DNA of 52,670 nt from JBBDIM01 sp040880405 (GCA_040880405.1 JBBDIM010000009.1:1-52670), one strand, 5' to 3'; counted from the stretch's first letter, positions 8,888 to 18,046 are shown. Program-made: numbers and translations. The notes: generated from the letters alone by a model not told the origin.

Positions 8888-9832
8888 CTACCGGCGTAGC
8901 GTCTCGGTCATTTGCCGCTGGTACTCCGGCATCCTGGCGGCCAGTTCCAAACCACCTTGGTGCGTCGGTTCCCTTTCCAGGCATTGCCTCAGGGCCCAGT
9001 CGGCTCGGGCCAGTCGGCCCGCTTGCAGTTCGCACTCTGCCCACACCATCAGCAAATCGGGATCGGCGGCCCCACGATCCGCTACGCGTTCCAGCCGATC
9101 GGCCGCCTCCGGGAATCGGCCTTGGTCGCGCATCGCGAGGGCCTGCTGCGTGAGAACGTCGACTTGCAGTGGGATGTCGGAAGGGGCGGGATCGATATCG
9201 GACAAGCAGGCCAGCGCTAGCCCCGGTTGGTTCAACCGACGATAGGCATCGGCCAATCGCAACTGCACCTTGGGTAGCTCCTCGCCGGAGTGGCTCATCG
9301 CGCGAATATAAGACCGCTTGGCCATCTCAAGATCGCCATGATTCATGACTAGGTCGCCGGTCAAAATCCACGCGTCCGACCAACGGGGATCGTGTGCGAG
9401 TGCCTGCTTCGCATACGAGTCCGCCGTGGTCATTTGTCCCACTTCGAAATACATCCGGCCCAACCGCGTCAGGATCGCCGGTTCCTCCGGCGAAAGCTCC
9501 AAGACGCCTCGCATTTCGGTAATCCCCTCATCAGCTCGGCCGGTCCGCCAGAGGACCTCGGCATAGTGCAATCGGTTTTGGACGTCGTATGGGCAACCCT
9601 TTTTCGCCTCGGCGAAACACTCTTCCGCCCTTTGCCAGTCTCGCCGATGCATCGCGTCGACCCCTTGTTGGGTCAAACGACGACCCTCGACCACCTGGCG
9701 GTGCAGGGCTTGGCTGCGGGAAAAGGAGCTACAGCCTGGGGTCAGCGCAATCGCGAGCAGCAGCCAGCCAACCCGACAGGTGATGGCTTTAGATGAAGAC
9801 GAACGCGAATTGAAAACCCACAGGCGTGCCAC
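8888..9832 (-). CDS. TPR-repeat lipoprotein
   Basis: The 314-residue protein begins with a lipoprotein signal peptide (hydrophobic segment near residues 20-33 and lipobox LTPGC), so it is probably anchored in a membrane and exported. The rest consists of tetratricopeptide-type repeats, including DAMHRRDWQRAEECFAEAKK, a repeat ending in LELSPEEPAILTRLGRMYFE and TADSYAKQALAHDPRWSDAW. TPR proteins act as adaptors, and no partner is evident in the neighbourhood. The GTG start has GGTGAGG upstream. The gene stands alone, divergent from the gene at 10116. Confidence 0.85.
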   Translation of the reverse strand: MARLWVFNSRSSSSKAITCRVGWLLLAIALTPGCSSFSRSQALHRQVVEGRRLTQQGVDAMHRRDWQRAEECFAEAKKGCPYDVQNRLHYAEVLWRTGRADEGITEMRGVLELSPEEPAILTRLGRMYFEVGQMTTADSYAKQALAHDPRWSDAWILTGDLVMNHGDLEMAKRSYIRAMSHSGEELPKVQLRLADAYRRLNQPGLALACLSDIDPAPSDIPLQVDVLTQQALAMRDQGRFPEAADRLERVADRGAADPDLLMVWAECELQAGRLARADWALRQCLEREPTHQGGLELAARMPEYQRQMTETLRR

Positions 9833-10115
9833 GTTGCCTCACCAAGGCAGTGCGATTGACCCGAGATGGTCCGGGCAGGAATTGCGCGGAAATTACCAAA
9901 AACAGATAGACCAAACCAGAGCAACCAGGCCCTTTGGCTGTTTTCGCATTACCCCCAGTCCTCCTATTTTCGGAGGCGATTGCCTTACCAGCCGATCCAA
10001 TTTATCGGCGACAGCTTGCTCGACAAATCAACCCGAGTTTCGAGCGATGGTAAATCGGGTAAAATCAAACCCACAACGTGGAACATTGCCTGCGATTTCA
10101 TAAGGGAGAGAGTGC

Positions 10116-10559
10116 GTGGTTGCGCGGTACGACAACCTGGGGGTGCGGTTCAGCTATCCGGAAAACTGGACGGTGGTAGAGGATCAGGCGACCACTTGGC
10201 CGCGGTCGGTCTCGGTCTATAGCCCCACTGAGGCCTTTTGGAATGTTTCCATCCATGAACCGGCCACTGACCTGGACGACGCGGTCGACACGGTCCTGGA
10301 TACCATGGGCGAACTGTACACCGACCTGGAATCCGCGCCCGCCGAGCAAACCATCGCCGGGCAGAAAACCTTCGGTCGCGACCTCCACTTCTACTGTCTC
10401 GACTTCCTCGTCCAGGCCAGAATCCGCGCCTTCGAGCTGGGCACCCGCAAAATTGTGGTCCTCTGCCAAGGTGAAGACCGAGAGTTCGACGAGTTGAAGG
10501 TGGTGTTCGAGGCCATCACGCACGACCTGATCTCCAGCCGAGAGGACGCCGCGGGTTGA
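10116..10559 (+). CDS. Conserved hypothetical protein, possibly PsbP/DcrB-like fold
   Basis: The 147-residue acidic protein opens with RYDNLGVRFSYPENWTV, the kind of opening seen in PsbP/DcrB-like (DUF1795-type) proteins. The similarity is short, so the fold assignment is tentative. There is no signal peptide, so it is probably cytosolic. The GTG start at 10116 was chosen because AAGGGAGAG ends 5 nt upstream. Nothing in the sequence points to a reaction or a partner. Confidence 0.75.
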   Translation: MVARYDNLGVRFSYPENWTVVEDQATTWPRSVSVYSPTEAFWNVSIHEPATDLDDAVDTVLDTMGELYTDLESAPAEQTIAGQKTFGRDLHFYCLDFLVQARIRAFELGTRKIVVLCQGEDREFDELKVVFEAITHDLISSREDAAG

Positions 10560-10700
10560 TTTGCGGTGCTGGGCAAATTGGGTAAGCCATCGGGTCTCGG
10601 CCGTTGATGCTGGTAGAAGCGACCGCTGTCCGTTTATAATTGGCGGCAATCCAGGCGGATCTCAATCACCGACGCTTCTCACCCATTGGAGACCACGGCG

Positions 10701-10934
10701 ATGTCGATCTCAACCAACGGCCAGGCGGCCGACCCGATCACGAAAATCGGTGCCACAGCCGGCACCGTATGGCACACCCTCTCGGAGCAGGGCCCCATGA
10801 CCGTCAGCAAACTGGTCAAAGAAGTGGGAGACCCCCGCGACGTAGTCCTCCAAGCCCTCGGCTGGCTGGCCCGGGAAGACAAACTGCTGTTCGAGGAAAA
10901 AGGGCGGACGCGGTTGGTGGGCTTGCGCGAGTAA
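10701..10934 (+). CDS. Small winged-helix protein (DUF2582-like)
   Basis: The product is 77 residues. The segment TVWHTLSEQGPMTVSKLVKE followed by DVVLQALGWLAREDKLLFEE has the helix-turn-helix plus wing pattern of the winged-helix DUF2582 family. Such short proteins are presumed DNA-binding, but no target or dimer partner can be read here. The ATG at 10701 was chosen over the TTG at 10686 because GGAG at 10688 then lies at normal spacing. It converges on the lipoprotein gene at 11093; a hairpin lies between them. Confidence 0.8.
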   Translation: MSISTNGQAADPITKIGATAGTVWHTLSEQGPMTVSKLVKEVGDPRDVVLQALGWLAREDKLLFEEKGRTRLVGLRE

Positions 10935-10977
10935 GCGGGGGCGCCGACGGGAACGTCACTTAGGAGCAAAGGAAGAA

Positions 10978-11014
10978 CCGATTCCCACCTATCTGGAAGC
11001 GAAGTGGGAATCGG
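10978..11014 (-). terminator. Probable terminator of the lipoprotein gene at 11093
   Basis: A perfect 11-bp stem, CCGATTCCCAC with GTGGGAATCGG, encloses a 15-nt loop. Read on the minus strand it is followed by TTCTTCCTTTG, a weak T-rich tract. It lies between two convergent genes. Confidence 0.5.
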
Positions 11015-11092
11015 AAAAAAACTCAATTGTGCCACCTGGCCGCAATTAAAAAACGTGCCGCACAAAATGGGACGCGGACTGATCTACGGGAG

Positions 11093-11545
11093 TTACGACG
11101 AGAGTTCAAAATCAAAGGTATTCTCGCCCGGCTTCACGTCCGCTTGCAGTTCGCTCTTGGTGTTGTACCGCGCTGGAATGCCCGGTTTCCCGGATTTGAC
11201 CGGCCGCTTGACTTCAAGACTGTCAGGGTCCGTTTCATCCTCGGCTGGGTCATCTTCCCCTTCGCTCGGTGCGATTTCAACCCGATTGTGGCCGATTTTG
11301 GTTCCCCGGGTTTGGCGAATGTAGGTCAGTTCGTACTTGCCTTCGGCATCCGTCTGGCCATGGGCCGGACGGCCATTATCGGGTTGAAAAACGACGGCAA
11401 TGCCGCTGAGCGGCTTCCCATCAAGCGTGATGGTTCCATTCACCTGTCCCAGTTCAGGCTGATCCGTCGGTCCACCACAGCCTGGCAAACTTAGTAGCAT
11501 CACTGAAAAGGTCACCGCCAGGCGACCAGCGTGTATCGAATTCAT
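11093..11545 (-). CDS. Carboxypeptidase-regulatory-like lipoprotein
   Basis: The 150-residue protein has a lipoprotein signal (VTFSVMLLSLPGCGG). A single beta-sandwich-like domain follows, with VNGTITLDGKPLSGIAVVFQP and an EGKYELTY segment, the pattern of carboxypeptidase regulatory-like (CarboxypepD_reg) proteins. In planctomycetes these short lipoproteins very often follow a DUF1559 pseudopilin gene, as here (104 nt downstream), so the two probably form one unit. Their function is unknown. The ATG at 11545 was chosen because it gives a normal signal peptide; longer frames upstream would bury it. Confidence 0.82.
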   Translation of the reverse strand: MNSIHAGRLAVTFSVMLLSLPGCGGPTDQPELGQVNGTITLDGKPLSGIAVVFQPDNGRPAHGQTDAEGKYELTYIRQTRGTKIGHNRVEIAPSEGEDDPAEDETDPDSLEVKRPVKSGKPGIPARYNTKSELQADVKPGENTFDFELSS

Positions 11546-11648
11546 TAGACAACTCGTAATGTGGCTTGTTTGAGATTGAAATTTAAGCTTAGCAACCGTG
11601 CCGCTCCAGAATCGGCGGCGCGGTTTGTTGGCGATCATTTCTTCGGGA

Positions 11649-12608
11649 TTAGAACTCGCCCAGGACTTCTTGGCCGGAGCGGGTGCTGAGCCCCTGGTAG
11701 GTTACCATATCCATGTTCTCCGACAGGAATCGGACGCTTCCGTCCCCCATGGCGAAATGCGCTCCGCCAGCATGCCAACTGCCAGCCGCTTCTTCGGCAC
11801 CGCCGTTGATCGGGTCGTTGCCTTCCGCGGCGATCAAGTATTCCGTCATCTCGGAGGGAGGGTTGCCATCCGCCCCATTTGAGAACATGGAACGCCGGTC
11901 GCAACCGCCGCTAAAACCGCCCATGGCGTCGCCGCCCGTGTCCGGGACCTCACTCACGAAGATCGTGTTGGACAGCCCGTCCCTCACATCGGCAAAGCGA
12001 GTCTTGCTGTCGACGTAGAACACCCCGTTGCCATTCATGCAGCCCGCGACGTCGGTCCGCCAACCATCGAGAGTCGTTATTGAACCGGCCGAGCAGTTGT
12101 CACCTGCGGAGGCCCCGATCCGCGTGCCCATATTGCCGTTGTAATTCGAGGGCTGATACCCGTTCTTCTGGCTGCCGTTGCTCACGTCTTCCTGCGAAGG
12201 GCACCAGAACACGGAAACAATCGTTTCACGAAGAACCAACGGTTTGCCGGCGTTTTGGCTACCCGATTCGTTGCCATACCCGTCGGAGCCCTGGATCGCG
12301 TCGTAGAGCGGCCCTTGTTCGATATACGGCAGGATGCTTGCCTGCCACGTCCAGCCCCACCCGTTGTATGCCGTGCCAGCCGCGTTCACCGTTCCTTGGT
12401 TGCCAGGGGGCAGGCGATTGAATGTGTCGTGATAGTTATGTACCGCCAGCGCGATCTGCTTCAGGTTGTTGCTACACTGCATTCTTCTGGCGGCCTCGCG
12501 TGCCTGCTGGACGGCCGGCAAAAGCAGGGAGACCAACACCCCAATAATGGCGATTACCACCAACAACTCCACCAGCGTAAAAGCCTGACGTCTTACCAAT
12601 GTTTTCAT
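11649..12608 (-). CDS. DUF1559 pseudopilin with type IV prepilin N-terminus
   Basis: The 319-residue protein starts with a prepilin-like signal, RRQAFTLVELLVVIAIIGVL, in which cleavage before F and the following hydrophobic helix are typical of type IV pilins and type II secretion pseudopilins. The segment LLPAVQQAREAARRMQCSNN follows and the C-terminus has HAGGAHFAMGDGSVRFL, the H-x9-DG-like ending of the DUF1559 family, which is greatly expanded in planctomycetes. It is expected to be processed by a prepilin peptidase at the inner membrane; its final location is not known. The following gene encodes a small lipoprotein commonly found with it. Confidence 0.93.
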   Translation of the reverse strand: MKTLVRRQAFTLVELLVVIAIIGVLVSLLLPAVQQAREAARRMQCSNNLKQIALAVHNYHDTFNRLPPGNQGTVNAAGTAYNGWGWTWQASILPYIEQGPLYDAIQGSDGYGNESGSQNAGKPLVLRETIVSVFWCPSQEDVSNGSQKNGYQPSNYNGNMGTRIGASAGDNCSAGSITTLDGWRTDVAGCMNGNGVFYVDSKTRFADVRDGLSNTIFVSEVPDTGGDAMGGFSGGCDRRSMFSNGADGNPPSEMTEYLIAAEGNDPINGGAEEAAGSWHAGGAHFAMGDGSVRFLSENMDMVTYQGLSTRSGQEVLGEF

Positions 12609-13084
12609 AGTAATTCTTCTCTACCAAAGGTCCGAAAGATGGATAACGGCGCTCGCCGCCGCGAACGAAACCCATCTTAGAAAAAGCCCCTCTGCCAAAG
12701 GTTAAGAAGGCGTTAATGAACCATGAAGAATTTGCGAATCGGCCCCCATAACAATAAGGAATAGACCGCCAAGGGTAATTGAAATTCCTTAGCTACCACG
12801 GGTTGGTCGCGCGACGCCCCCATCCGTGTGACATGCCTTTATCCGCGCAGGCATGTGATCGGTCGTCCCGGTGGTTGGGAAATGGCGTTGCCAGTGGGAA
12901 ATCTTCAGGCCCAAAACATGCCCACGGTGAAGGGCGTGGGCATGGCACCTGGCCAAATCCCACCTGAACCAATTCCCCTTTCCCCAAATTTTCAACAATT
13001 CTCACCACTTTCCGCCAATAAACCAGGTTCAATCCTTCTCTAATTACTTGGTGAAACCACCACGATACCGCTGGCGAGGATGTT
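12609..13084. other. Intergenic region between divergent genes, with hairpins
   Basis: This 476-nt gap separates the divergent DUF1559 and ECF sigma genes and should hold both promoters, although I recognised no clear consensus. It contains two hairpins: ACATGCC...GGCATGT near 12832-12857 and the TGCCATGCCCACG repeat near 12918-12948. No gene is supported. Confidence 0.65.
12918..12948 (-). repeat. TGCCATGCCCACG hairpin repeat, copy 2
   Basis: On the minus strand this reads GGTGCCATGCCCACG, a short loop and CGTGGGCATG, almost identical to the copy at 5952 including its loop. The 10-bp stem (12918-12927 with 12935-12944) is perfect. Confidence 0.8.
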
Positions 13085-13702
13085 TTGGCGTTGGATTGGC
13101 CCCGGGAAGATCGGCCGCTGGGAGATCAGCGAGCGGATGGACAGCAGCGTGACGACCGATTGGCCTCGGAAGAGGTTGCGGCGCTGCATGATGAGCATGC
13201 CTTGGGTCTGCGGCGGTTTGTGTTGGGGGTGCTGCGAGATCCGGAGTTGACCGCTGATGTGGTGCAAACCACGTTCGGGCAACTGGTTAGGGTGGGGCAT
13301 CTCACTCAGGCGGAGTCTCGCAAGGCGTGGCTTTACCAGGTGGCCTATCGCGAGGCCTTGGCCGCTGGGCGGCGGAGGTCGAAAGAGAAGGGCACCCAAC
13401 CGGGCCAGGCGGATGGGCAAGTGGATGGCCAGACGCTTGATTGGTTGGCCGCCGCGGCGGTCGATGAAGGCTTGGCACCCTTGGTTCAGGCGGAAAGGGT
13501 CGCCCATGTCAGAGCCGCCTTGGATGCCTTGGCTCCGGAACTGAGTGAAGTGGTTCGGCTGCGGATTTACCAGCAACGCACCTTTGCACAGATTGCAAAG
13601 CAGTTAGACATTCCGCTGGGAACGGCCCTGGGGCGGATGCAGACGGCACTTAAAAAACTCCGCGAGAAACTCGCGAAATGGGATCGAGACGAGCACGAAT
13701 GA
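13085..13702 (+). CDS. ECF-type RNA polymerase sigma factor
   Basis: The roughly 205-residue protein has a sigma-2-like region (about residues 28-95, with LRRFVLGVLRDPELTADVVQTTFGQL) and a sigma-4 region (about 140-200, with LSEVVRLRIYQQRTFAQIAKQL and LGRMQTALKKLREKL). It would direct RNA polymerase to promoters not identified here. No ATG exists in frame; TTG at 13085 is the first possible start, preceded by GCGAGGA. The stop overlaps the anti-sigma start as ATGA, showing translational coupling. The sequence is a divergent member of the family; the N-terminal 25 residues are hydrophilic and unlike the sigma core. Confidence 0.85.
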   Translation: MALDWPREDRPLGDQRADGQQRDDRLASEEVAALHDEHALGLRRFVLGVLRDPELTADVVQTTFGQLVRVGHLTQAESRKAWLYQVAYREALAAGRRRSKEKGTQPGQADGQVDGQTLDWLAAAAVDEGLAPLVQAERVAHVRAALDALAPELSEVVRLRIYQQRTFAQIAKQLDIPLGTALGRMQTALKKLREKLAKWDRDEHE

Positions 13703-14367
13703 ACGACCACCACCCGCAGAGCGACGACCTCCTCCTTCAGGCGACTCGGTACGTCCTGGAAGAAATGGACGCCGCGGAGCGAGACCACTTCGAGGAGATC
13801 CTGCTGGAAGATCAGCCGGCGCGGGAAGCGGTCGCCTCGGCGGTGGAATTGCTTGTAGTGACCCACGCTGCCCATAAGCCAATGGCGGATCGTCCGACAC
13901 TTCGCAGTCCCGCGCCTCGCCATCCGGCCGACCGGTCGACCGCCAAGCATCCCCGCCGTTTCGTCTGGTGGCTCTCCGCCGTGGCGGCCAGTTTATTGGT
14001 GGCCGCCGTCGCTTGGATGCAGTCTCGTCCGCTTCCCCCACAGGGTGATATTGCCCAGGTCACGCCTGAGAATGAGGAAGAACAGGGCAAAGGGCTGGCC
14101 CAGGTTTGGGCTCGGTCGCTAGATGAAAACCACGAGCGTGAAAGCGTCGTCCGGGGGCTGTGGTGGGATCCGGAAATGCCGGTGGACTTAGCGGAGATCG
14201 TCGTCGAGGACCGTCCTCGGTTCGGAACCGATTCGCTCGCGGAACTTGGCGAAGACGAACTCGCCGTAGTGCCCCCTTCCTGGATGCTCACCGCATTGGC
14301 GGCCCAACAAGAAAAACTCCTTCCCGCGACCGACATGACCGAGCAAGTAGAGGAGTCGCGGCAATGA
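13699..14367 (+). CDS. Probable membrane anti-sigma factor
   Basis: The 222-residue protein has an N-terminal cytosolic part beginning DDLLLQATRYVLEEMDAAER, a single membrane segment near residues 88-107 (FVWWLSAVAASLLVAAVAWM) and an extracytoplasmic acidic tail. The N-terminus lacks the HxxxCxxC zinc motif of the ZAS family. Its role as the partner of the upstream sigma factor is inferred from the ATGA overlap, the topology and the common sigma/anti-sigma order. It overlaps the next gene by ATGA as well. Confidence 0.75.
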   Translation: MNDHHPQSDDLLLQATRYVLEEMDAAERDHFEEILLEDQPAREAVASAVELLVVTHAAHKPMADRPTLRSPAPRHPADRSTAKHPRRFVWWLSAVAASLLVAAVAWMQSRPLPPQGDIAQVTPENEEEQGKGLAQVWARSLDENHERESVVRGLWWDPEMPVDLAEIVVEDRPRFGTDSLAELGEDELAVVPPSWMLTALAAQQEKLLPATDMTEQVEESRQ

Positions 14368-15020
14368 TTCAACGATGGACACTTACCCTGCCGGCCAGCC
14401 TGCTGTGGCTCCTTTGCGTGGCGATTGCCCAGGGGCAACAGTCAGAGCCGCAAGCAAACGTCTCCCGTTCGGCCCCCACGCCTTGGAGCCTCACTCCAGA
14501 GCGCGAAGCGGCCGCGTTGACCTTTGTCCGGCGGCATCACCCGGAACTGGAGCAACTGTTGGATCAGTTGCGGTCGATGGACGAGCGAGAGTTCACCAAG
14601 GCGGTACGTGAGTTGTTCCGAGTGAGCGAGCGTTTGGCCGGAGTCCGCGAGCGGAACGCCGACTTGTACCAGTTGCAACTGGCCCTCTGGAAGGCGAGTT
14701 CCCGCGTGCAGTTGCTGGCCGCTCAGGTTCGCATCTCTCCAGAAGACATGCGGCTGCGGCAACAACTACGCGTCGGCTTGCAGCTCAAAATGAAGGCTCA
14801 ACGCGAAGTGATGGAATTCGACTTGGCCCGAGCCAAAGATCGGGCCCAACGCTTGGAAGAACAGCTTTCGCGGATGGAAGCCAACCAGGATCAAATCATC
14901 CAGCGCGAGATTCGGTCACTACTCCCGGATCGGGCGGCACCCCGTCCTGCAAATGGACGACGCCCCGGTAATCGCCGCGTCAACGCAGAGGATACCGATC
15001 CGCCGGTAGATGGTTCGTAA
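14364..15020 (+). CDS. Exported helical protein, possible stress sensor
   Basis: The 218-residue protein has a signal peptide (TLPASLLWLLCVAIAQGQQ) and a long helical region rich in Glu, Gln, Arg and Leu, for example EREAAALTFVRRHHPELEQL and KAQREVMEFDLARAKDRAQR, with heptad-like spacing. The general plan recalls CpxP/Spy or CnrX-like periplasmic proteins, but there is no LTxxQ motif. Its start overlaps the anti-sigma stop as ATGA, so sigma, anti-sigma and this protein are produced together; a role in sensing envelope conditions is an inference. Confidence 0.75.
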   Translation: MIQRWTLTLPASLLWLLCVAIAQGQQSEPQANVSRSAPTPWSLTPEREAAALTFVRRHHPELEQLLDQLRSMDEREFTKAVRELFRVSERLAGVRERNADLYQLQLALWKASSRVQLLAAQVRISPEDMRLRQQLRVGLQLKMKAQREVMEFDLARAKDRAQRLEEQLSRMEANQDQIIQREIRSLLPDRAAPRPANGRRPGNRRVNAEDTDPPVDGS

Positions 15021-15035
15021 GTCGACAACGGCACG

Positions 15036-15052
15036 CTGACCCCTTTTTCGCG
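15036..15052. repeat. Partial REP-like arm
   Basis: The sequence CTGACCCCTTTTTCGCG matches the 3' half of the right arm of the REP-like palindromes, without a partner arm. It lies in the 84-nt gap before the DUF1549 gene and may be a decayed copy. Confidence 0.5.
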
Positions 15053-15104
15053 GCCCCTCAAAAACATTCCCCTTGCTTTTCAGAATCGTCAGGAGTTACG
15101 GCCC

Positions 15105-17933
15105 ATGGTAACGACACGTTGCGTACGGATTGCGGCGGCCTTGTTGGCCGGGCTTGTGGTTATCGGGGGTGCAGTTGCCGGAGGTTATCGCTCAGTCGAG
15201 GCCGCGGAGACCGCGAATCCGGTAATCATTCCTACCGTCGTCCAGCGATTCTCCGTTGCCGATGCCACGGAAGAGCCCGACTTCCAGAAGCACGTGATTC
15301 CGATGATCAGCCGCCTCGGCTGTAACGGCCGGGCCTGCCATGGTTCGTTTCAAGGGCAGGGTGGGCTCGCGCTGTCGCTGTTTGGGTACGACTTCAAGGC
15401 GGACTTTGAAGCGTTGGCCGGTGAAGAGCATGGCCGGATCGACCGCGAGGATGTCGACGCCAGCCTGATCATCAGCAAGCCGACCGACGAGGACATGCAC
15501 GAAGGGGGTCAGCGGTACGAGCTCGGTGGTTGGGAACACCGCCTGCTGCACAACTGGATCGCCGCCGGGGCGAAGTTCGACCCGCAAAACGTCCATCCGA
15601 TCGAGCGTCTGGAAATCACCCCGGAAGAGATCATCTTCACCCAAGATGGCCAACAGGCCCAGCTCACGGTGATCGCCGTCTGGGCCGATGGAACCCGAGA
15701 AGATGTCACGCCGCTCTCGCGCTACACCACCAACAACGACCAAGTGGCGATGATCGACCGCGAGGGCGTCGTGCAAGCGGCCGATCCCGGCGATACCCAT
15801 GTCGTGATTGCCTACGATAAGGAAGTGGTCGCGATCCCGGTCATCCAGCCATACAACAATCTGGTTGCGGCCAACTACCCGGAGGTCCCAACGCCCACCC
15901 AGATCGATACCTTAGTGGTGCAAAAGCTGCGGAAGTTGGGAGTGGTTCCCTCCGATCTTTCGGACGACGCCCAGTTCCTCCGCCGCGTCAGCTTGGATAT
16001 CGCCGGAACCTTGCCCTCGGCCAAAGAGGTGCGAGAGTTCGTCGCCGATACGTCCGCGGACAAACGAGCCAAAAAGATCGATCAACTGCTGGAATCCCCT
16101 GCCTACGTCGCTAAATGGACCACCATGCTGTGCGACCTGACCGGCAACAACGACCAGCAACTGGTTCAGGCTTCCCCCATGCGGAACTCTGGAGCCCAGG
16201 AGTGGTACGACTGGATCTACCGCCGGGTCGCGGAGAACAAGCCTTACGATCAACTGGCCGAAGGGATCATCCTGGCTCGGAGCCGGGAAGAGGGAGAGTC
16301 GTACGAAAAATATTGCGAGACGATGAGCGACTTGTACCGCGATGGTGGCTCGTACGCCGACCGGGCGGGTCTGTCGCACTTCTGGGCTCGGCGCGATTTC
16401 CGCATACCGGACGACCGGGCAATCGGGTTCGCCTACGCCTTCATGGGTGTGCGGATCGAGTGTGCCCAGTGCCACAAGCACCCGTTCGATGTCTGGTCGA
16501 AGGATGACTTCGACGAGTTCAAAACATTTTTCACCCAGGCCCAATTGGTCCCGATTCCGCGGCCCAACTTGGACCGTGAGGCCTTCGCCGACTACACCAA
16601 AATCGTGGAGTCGCTGGGGGTCGATAAGAAACTCCGCGGCAACATGCTCCAGCGTGAGTTGGCGGGTGAGCTGCGTAAGGGGAAAACCGTTCCGTTCCCG
16701 GAAGTGACCCTCGCCCCACCACGCGTTCAGAGAGGGCAGGGGCCGCGGGCTCGCCGCAATCAGCCCCGCAAACAAACCGGTCGGATCTTGGGTGCGGAGG
16801 AAGTCGAACTGGCTGGCGACGATGACTACCGCAACCCGGTGATGCAGTGGCTCAAACGAGAAGACAACCCTTACTTCGCCAAGGCCTTTGTCAACCGCGT
16901 ATGGGCCTCGTACTTTAACGTGGGGATCGTCCACCCGACCGACGATTTGAGCCTCGGTAACCCACCGAGTAACGAACCTTTGCTCGACTACCTTGCCAGC
17001 GAATTCGTTCGCCAAGGTTACGATATGAAGTGGCTGCATCGTGAGATTGCCGGGAGCCGGACCTACCAGCTTTCGTGGCAACCCAACGATACCAACCGAT
17101 CCGACCTACGGAACTTCAGCCGCTCGATTCCCCGCCGGCTACCGGCCGAAGTCGCCTACGACATCCTGCAACAGGCGACCGCTGGGCAGGAACTGAACGA
17201 GTCGTACCTCACCTCGCTCGATAGCCGAGCGGTGGCGATTCCCGGAACTCGCGTGCAGGGAGATCCCGCGTACCCGCTGCAAATCTTCGGCCGCTCGCAG
17301 CGCTCCAGCAATTGCGATTGCGATCGTTCGGTGGAGGCGACCTTGCTGCAAACGGTGTACATGCAAAACGACAATAGTGTGTTGCAAGCGATCAGCGGAC
17401 CCCGTGGCTGGATTGCCGAAACCCACGGCACCGCTGGCCGGGGTGCGGCGATGCAAGGTAACCCAGGGCGTGCCCCCAACCGTGGCAACCAGCAACAGGG
17501 CAACGCCGCCGCCATGCGACTGCGAATCCAAAGAGTCAACGAGCAAATCGCCAACGCGGAAGCACGCCTGGAACGGCTCAAACAGCTGGAAGATAAAACG
17601 CAGTATCGCGAATTGGCCGAACGGGTCAAAGCGATGAAAGAGCGAAGGGCCAACGTGCGGAAACAAATCGCCCGGATGAACGGCCAAGGCCCAGGCCAGC
17701 GAGGTCGCGGGCAGATGGCGGAGAACCGCCCGGCGGCCCGTCGGGCAATCCCCGCGATGGAGCACCCGCAATTGATCGAGGAGGCGTACCTGAGAACCCT
17801 CAGCCGCATGCCGACCGAAGAGGAACGGCGGATCGCGTTGGCTCACCTGAAGGACTCGGAAGACGCCGCGACCGCCGCCGGAGACCTCCTCTGGGCCTTA
17901 ATCAACACCAAAGAGTTCATCGTCAATCATTAA
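15105..17933 (+). CDS. DUF1549/DUF1553 (PSCyt2/PSD1) protein with cytochrome-like motifs and Big_2 domain
   Basis: This 942-residue exported protein has a signal peptide (residues 1-35). A cytochrome-like region follows, with GCNGRACHG (C73, C78, H79), which deviates from the usual CxxCH by two extra residues. A bacterial Ig-like Big_2 domain spans about 165-250 (ITPEEIIFTQDGQQ onward). The DUF1549 domain is about 265-475 and contains CAQCHKHP (near 450), a standard CxxCH. DUF1553 occupies about 590-935. Within DUF1553, residues 780-870 are a Gly/Gln-rich stretch and a charged coiled coil that precede the conserved EEAYLRTLSRMPTEEE. The family is typical of planctomycetes, is encoded next to DUF1501 genes as here, and its reaction is unknown. 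Confidence 0.93.
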   Translation: MVTTRCVRIAAALLAGLVVIGGAVAGGYRSVEAAETANPVIIPTVVQRFSVADATEEPDFQKHVIPMISRLGCNGRACHGSFQGQGGLALSLFGYDFKADFEALAGEEHGRIDREDVDASLIISKPTDEDMHEGGQRYELGGWEHRLLHNWIAAGAKFDPQNVHPIERLEITPEEIIFTQDGQQAQLTVIAVWADGTREDVTPLSRYTTNNDQVAMIDREGVVQAADPGDTHVVIAYDKEVVAIPVIQPYNNLVAANYPEVPTPTQIDTLVVQKLRKLGVVPSDLSDDAQFLRRVSLDIAGTLPSAKEVREFVADTSADKRAKKIDQLLESPAYVAKWTTMLCDLTGNNDQQLVQASPMRNSGAQEWYDWIYRRVAENKPYDQLAEGIILARSREEGESYEKYCETMSDLYRDGGSYADRAGLSHFWARRDFRIPDDRAIGFAYAFMGVRIECAQCHKHPFDVWSKDDFDEFKTFFTQAQLVPIPRPNLDREAFADYTKIVESLGVDKKLRGNMLQRELAGELRKGKTVPFPEVTLAPPRVQRGQGPRARRNQPRKQTGRILGAEEVELAGDDDYRNPVMQWLKREDNPYFAKAFVNRVWASYFNVGIVHPTDDLSLGNPPSNEPLLDYLASEFVRQGYDMKWLHREIAGSRTYQLSWQPNDTNRSDLRNFSRSIPRRLPAEVAYDILQQATAGQELNESYLTSLDSRAVAIPGTRVQGDPAYPLQIFGRSQRSSNCDCDRSVEATLLQTVYMQNDNSVLQAISGPRGWIAETHGTAGRGAAMQGNPGRAPNRGNQQQGNAAAMRLRIQRVNEQIANAEARLERLKQLEDKTQYRELAERVKAMKERRANVRKQIARMNGQGPGQRGRGQMAENRPAARRAIPAMEHPQLIEEAYLRTLSRMPTEEERRIALAHLKDSEDAATAAGDLLWALINTKEFIVNH

Positions 17934-17956
17934 AGAAGCAGTGCCACCTTCCGCGA

Positions 17957-18046
17957 GTGAAAAAGGGGTAAGGAGTCTTTTTTTCAAACGTGTTGGGTAG
18001 AACTGACTTATCGGGTCGCCAAAAAGAGTCCTGACCCCTTTTTCAC
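17957..18046. repeat. REP-like palindrome, copy 2
   Basis: The left arm (17957-17982) pairs with the right arm (18021-18046) over 26 bp; the left core GGGGTAAGGAGTC differs from the consensus GGGGTCAGGACTC at two positions. The 38-nt loop differs from copies 1, 4 and 5; near the right arm it has CGGGTCGCC, which resembles copy 3 in reverse. It lies between the DUF1549/1553 and DUF1501 genes, 67 nt before the latter's start. Confidence 0.9.

Noticed and set aside
8703..9044. Minus-strand open frame overlapping the end of the TPR lipoprotein gene
   Set aside because: It overlaps a well-supported gene in another frame on the same strand and has no recognisable features.
15912..17081. Long minus-strand open frame (389 codons) opposite the DUF1549 gene
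   Set aside because: The plus strand carries recognisable DUF1549/DUF1553 motifs; the antisense product has no family likeness.
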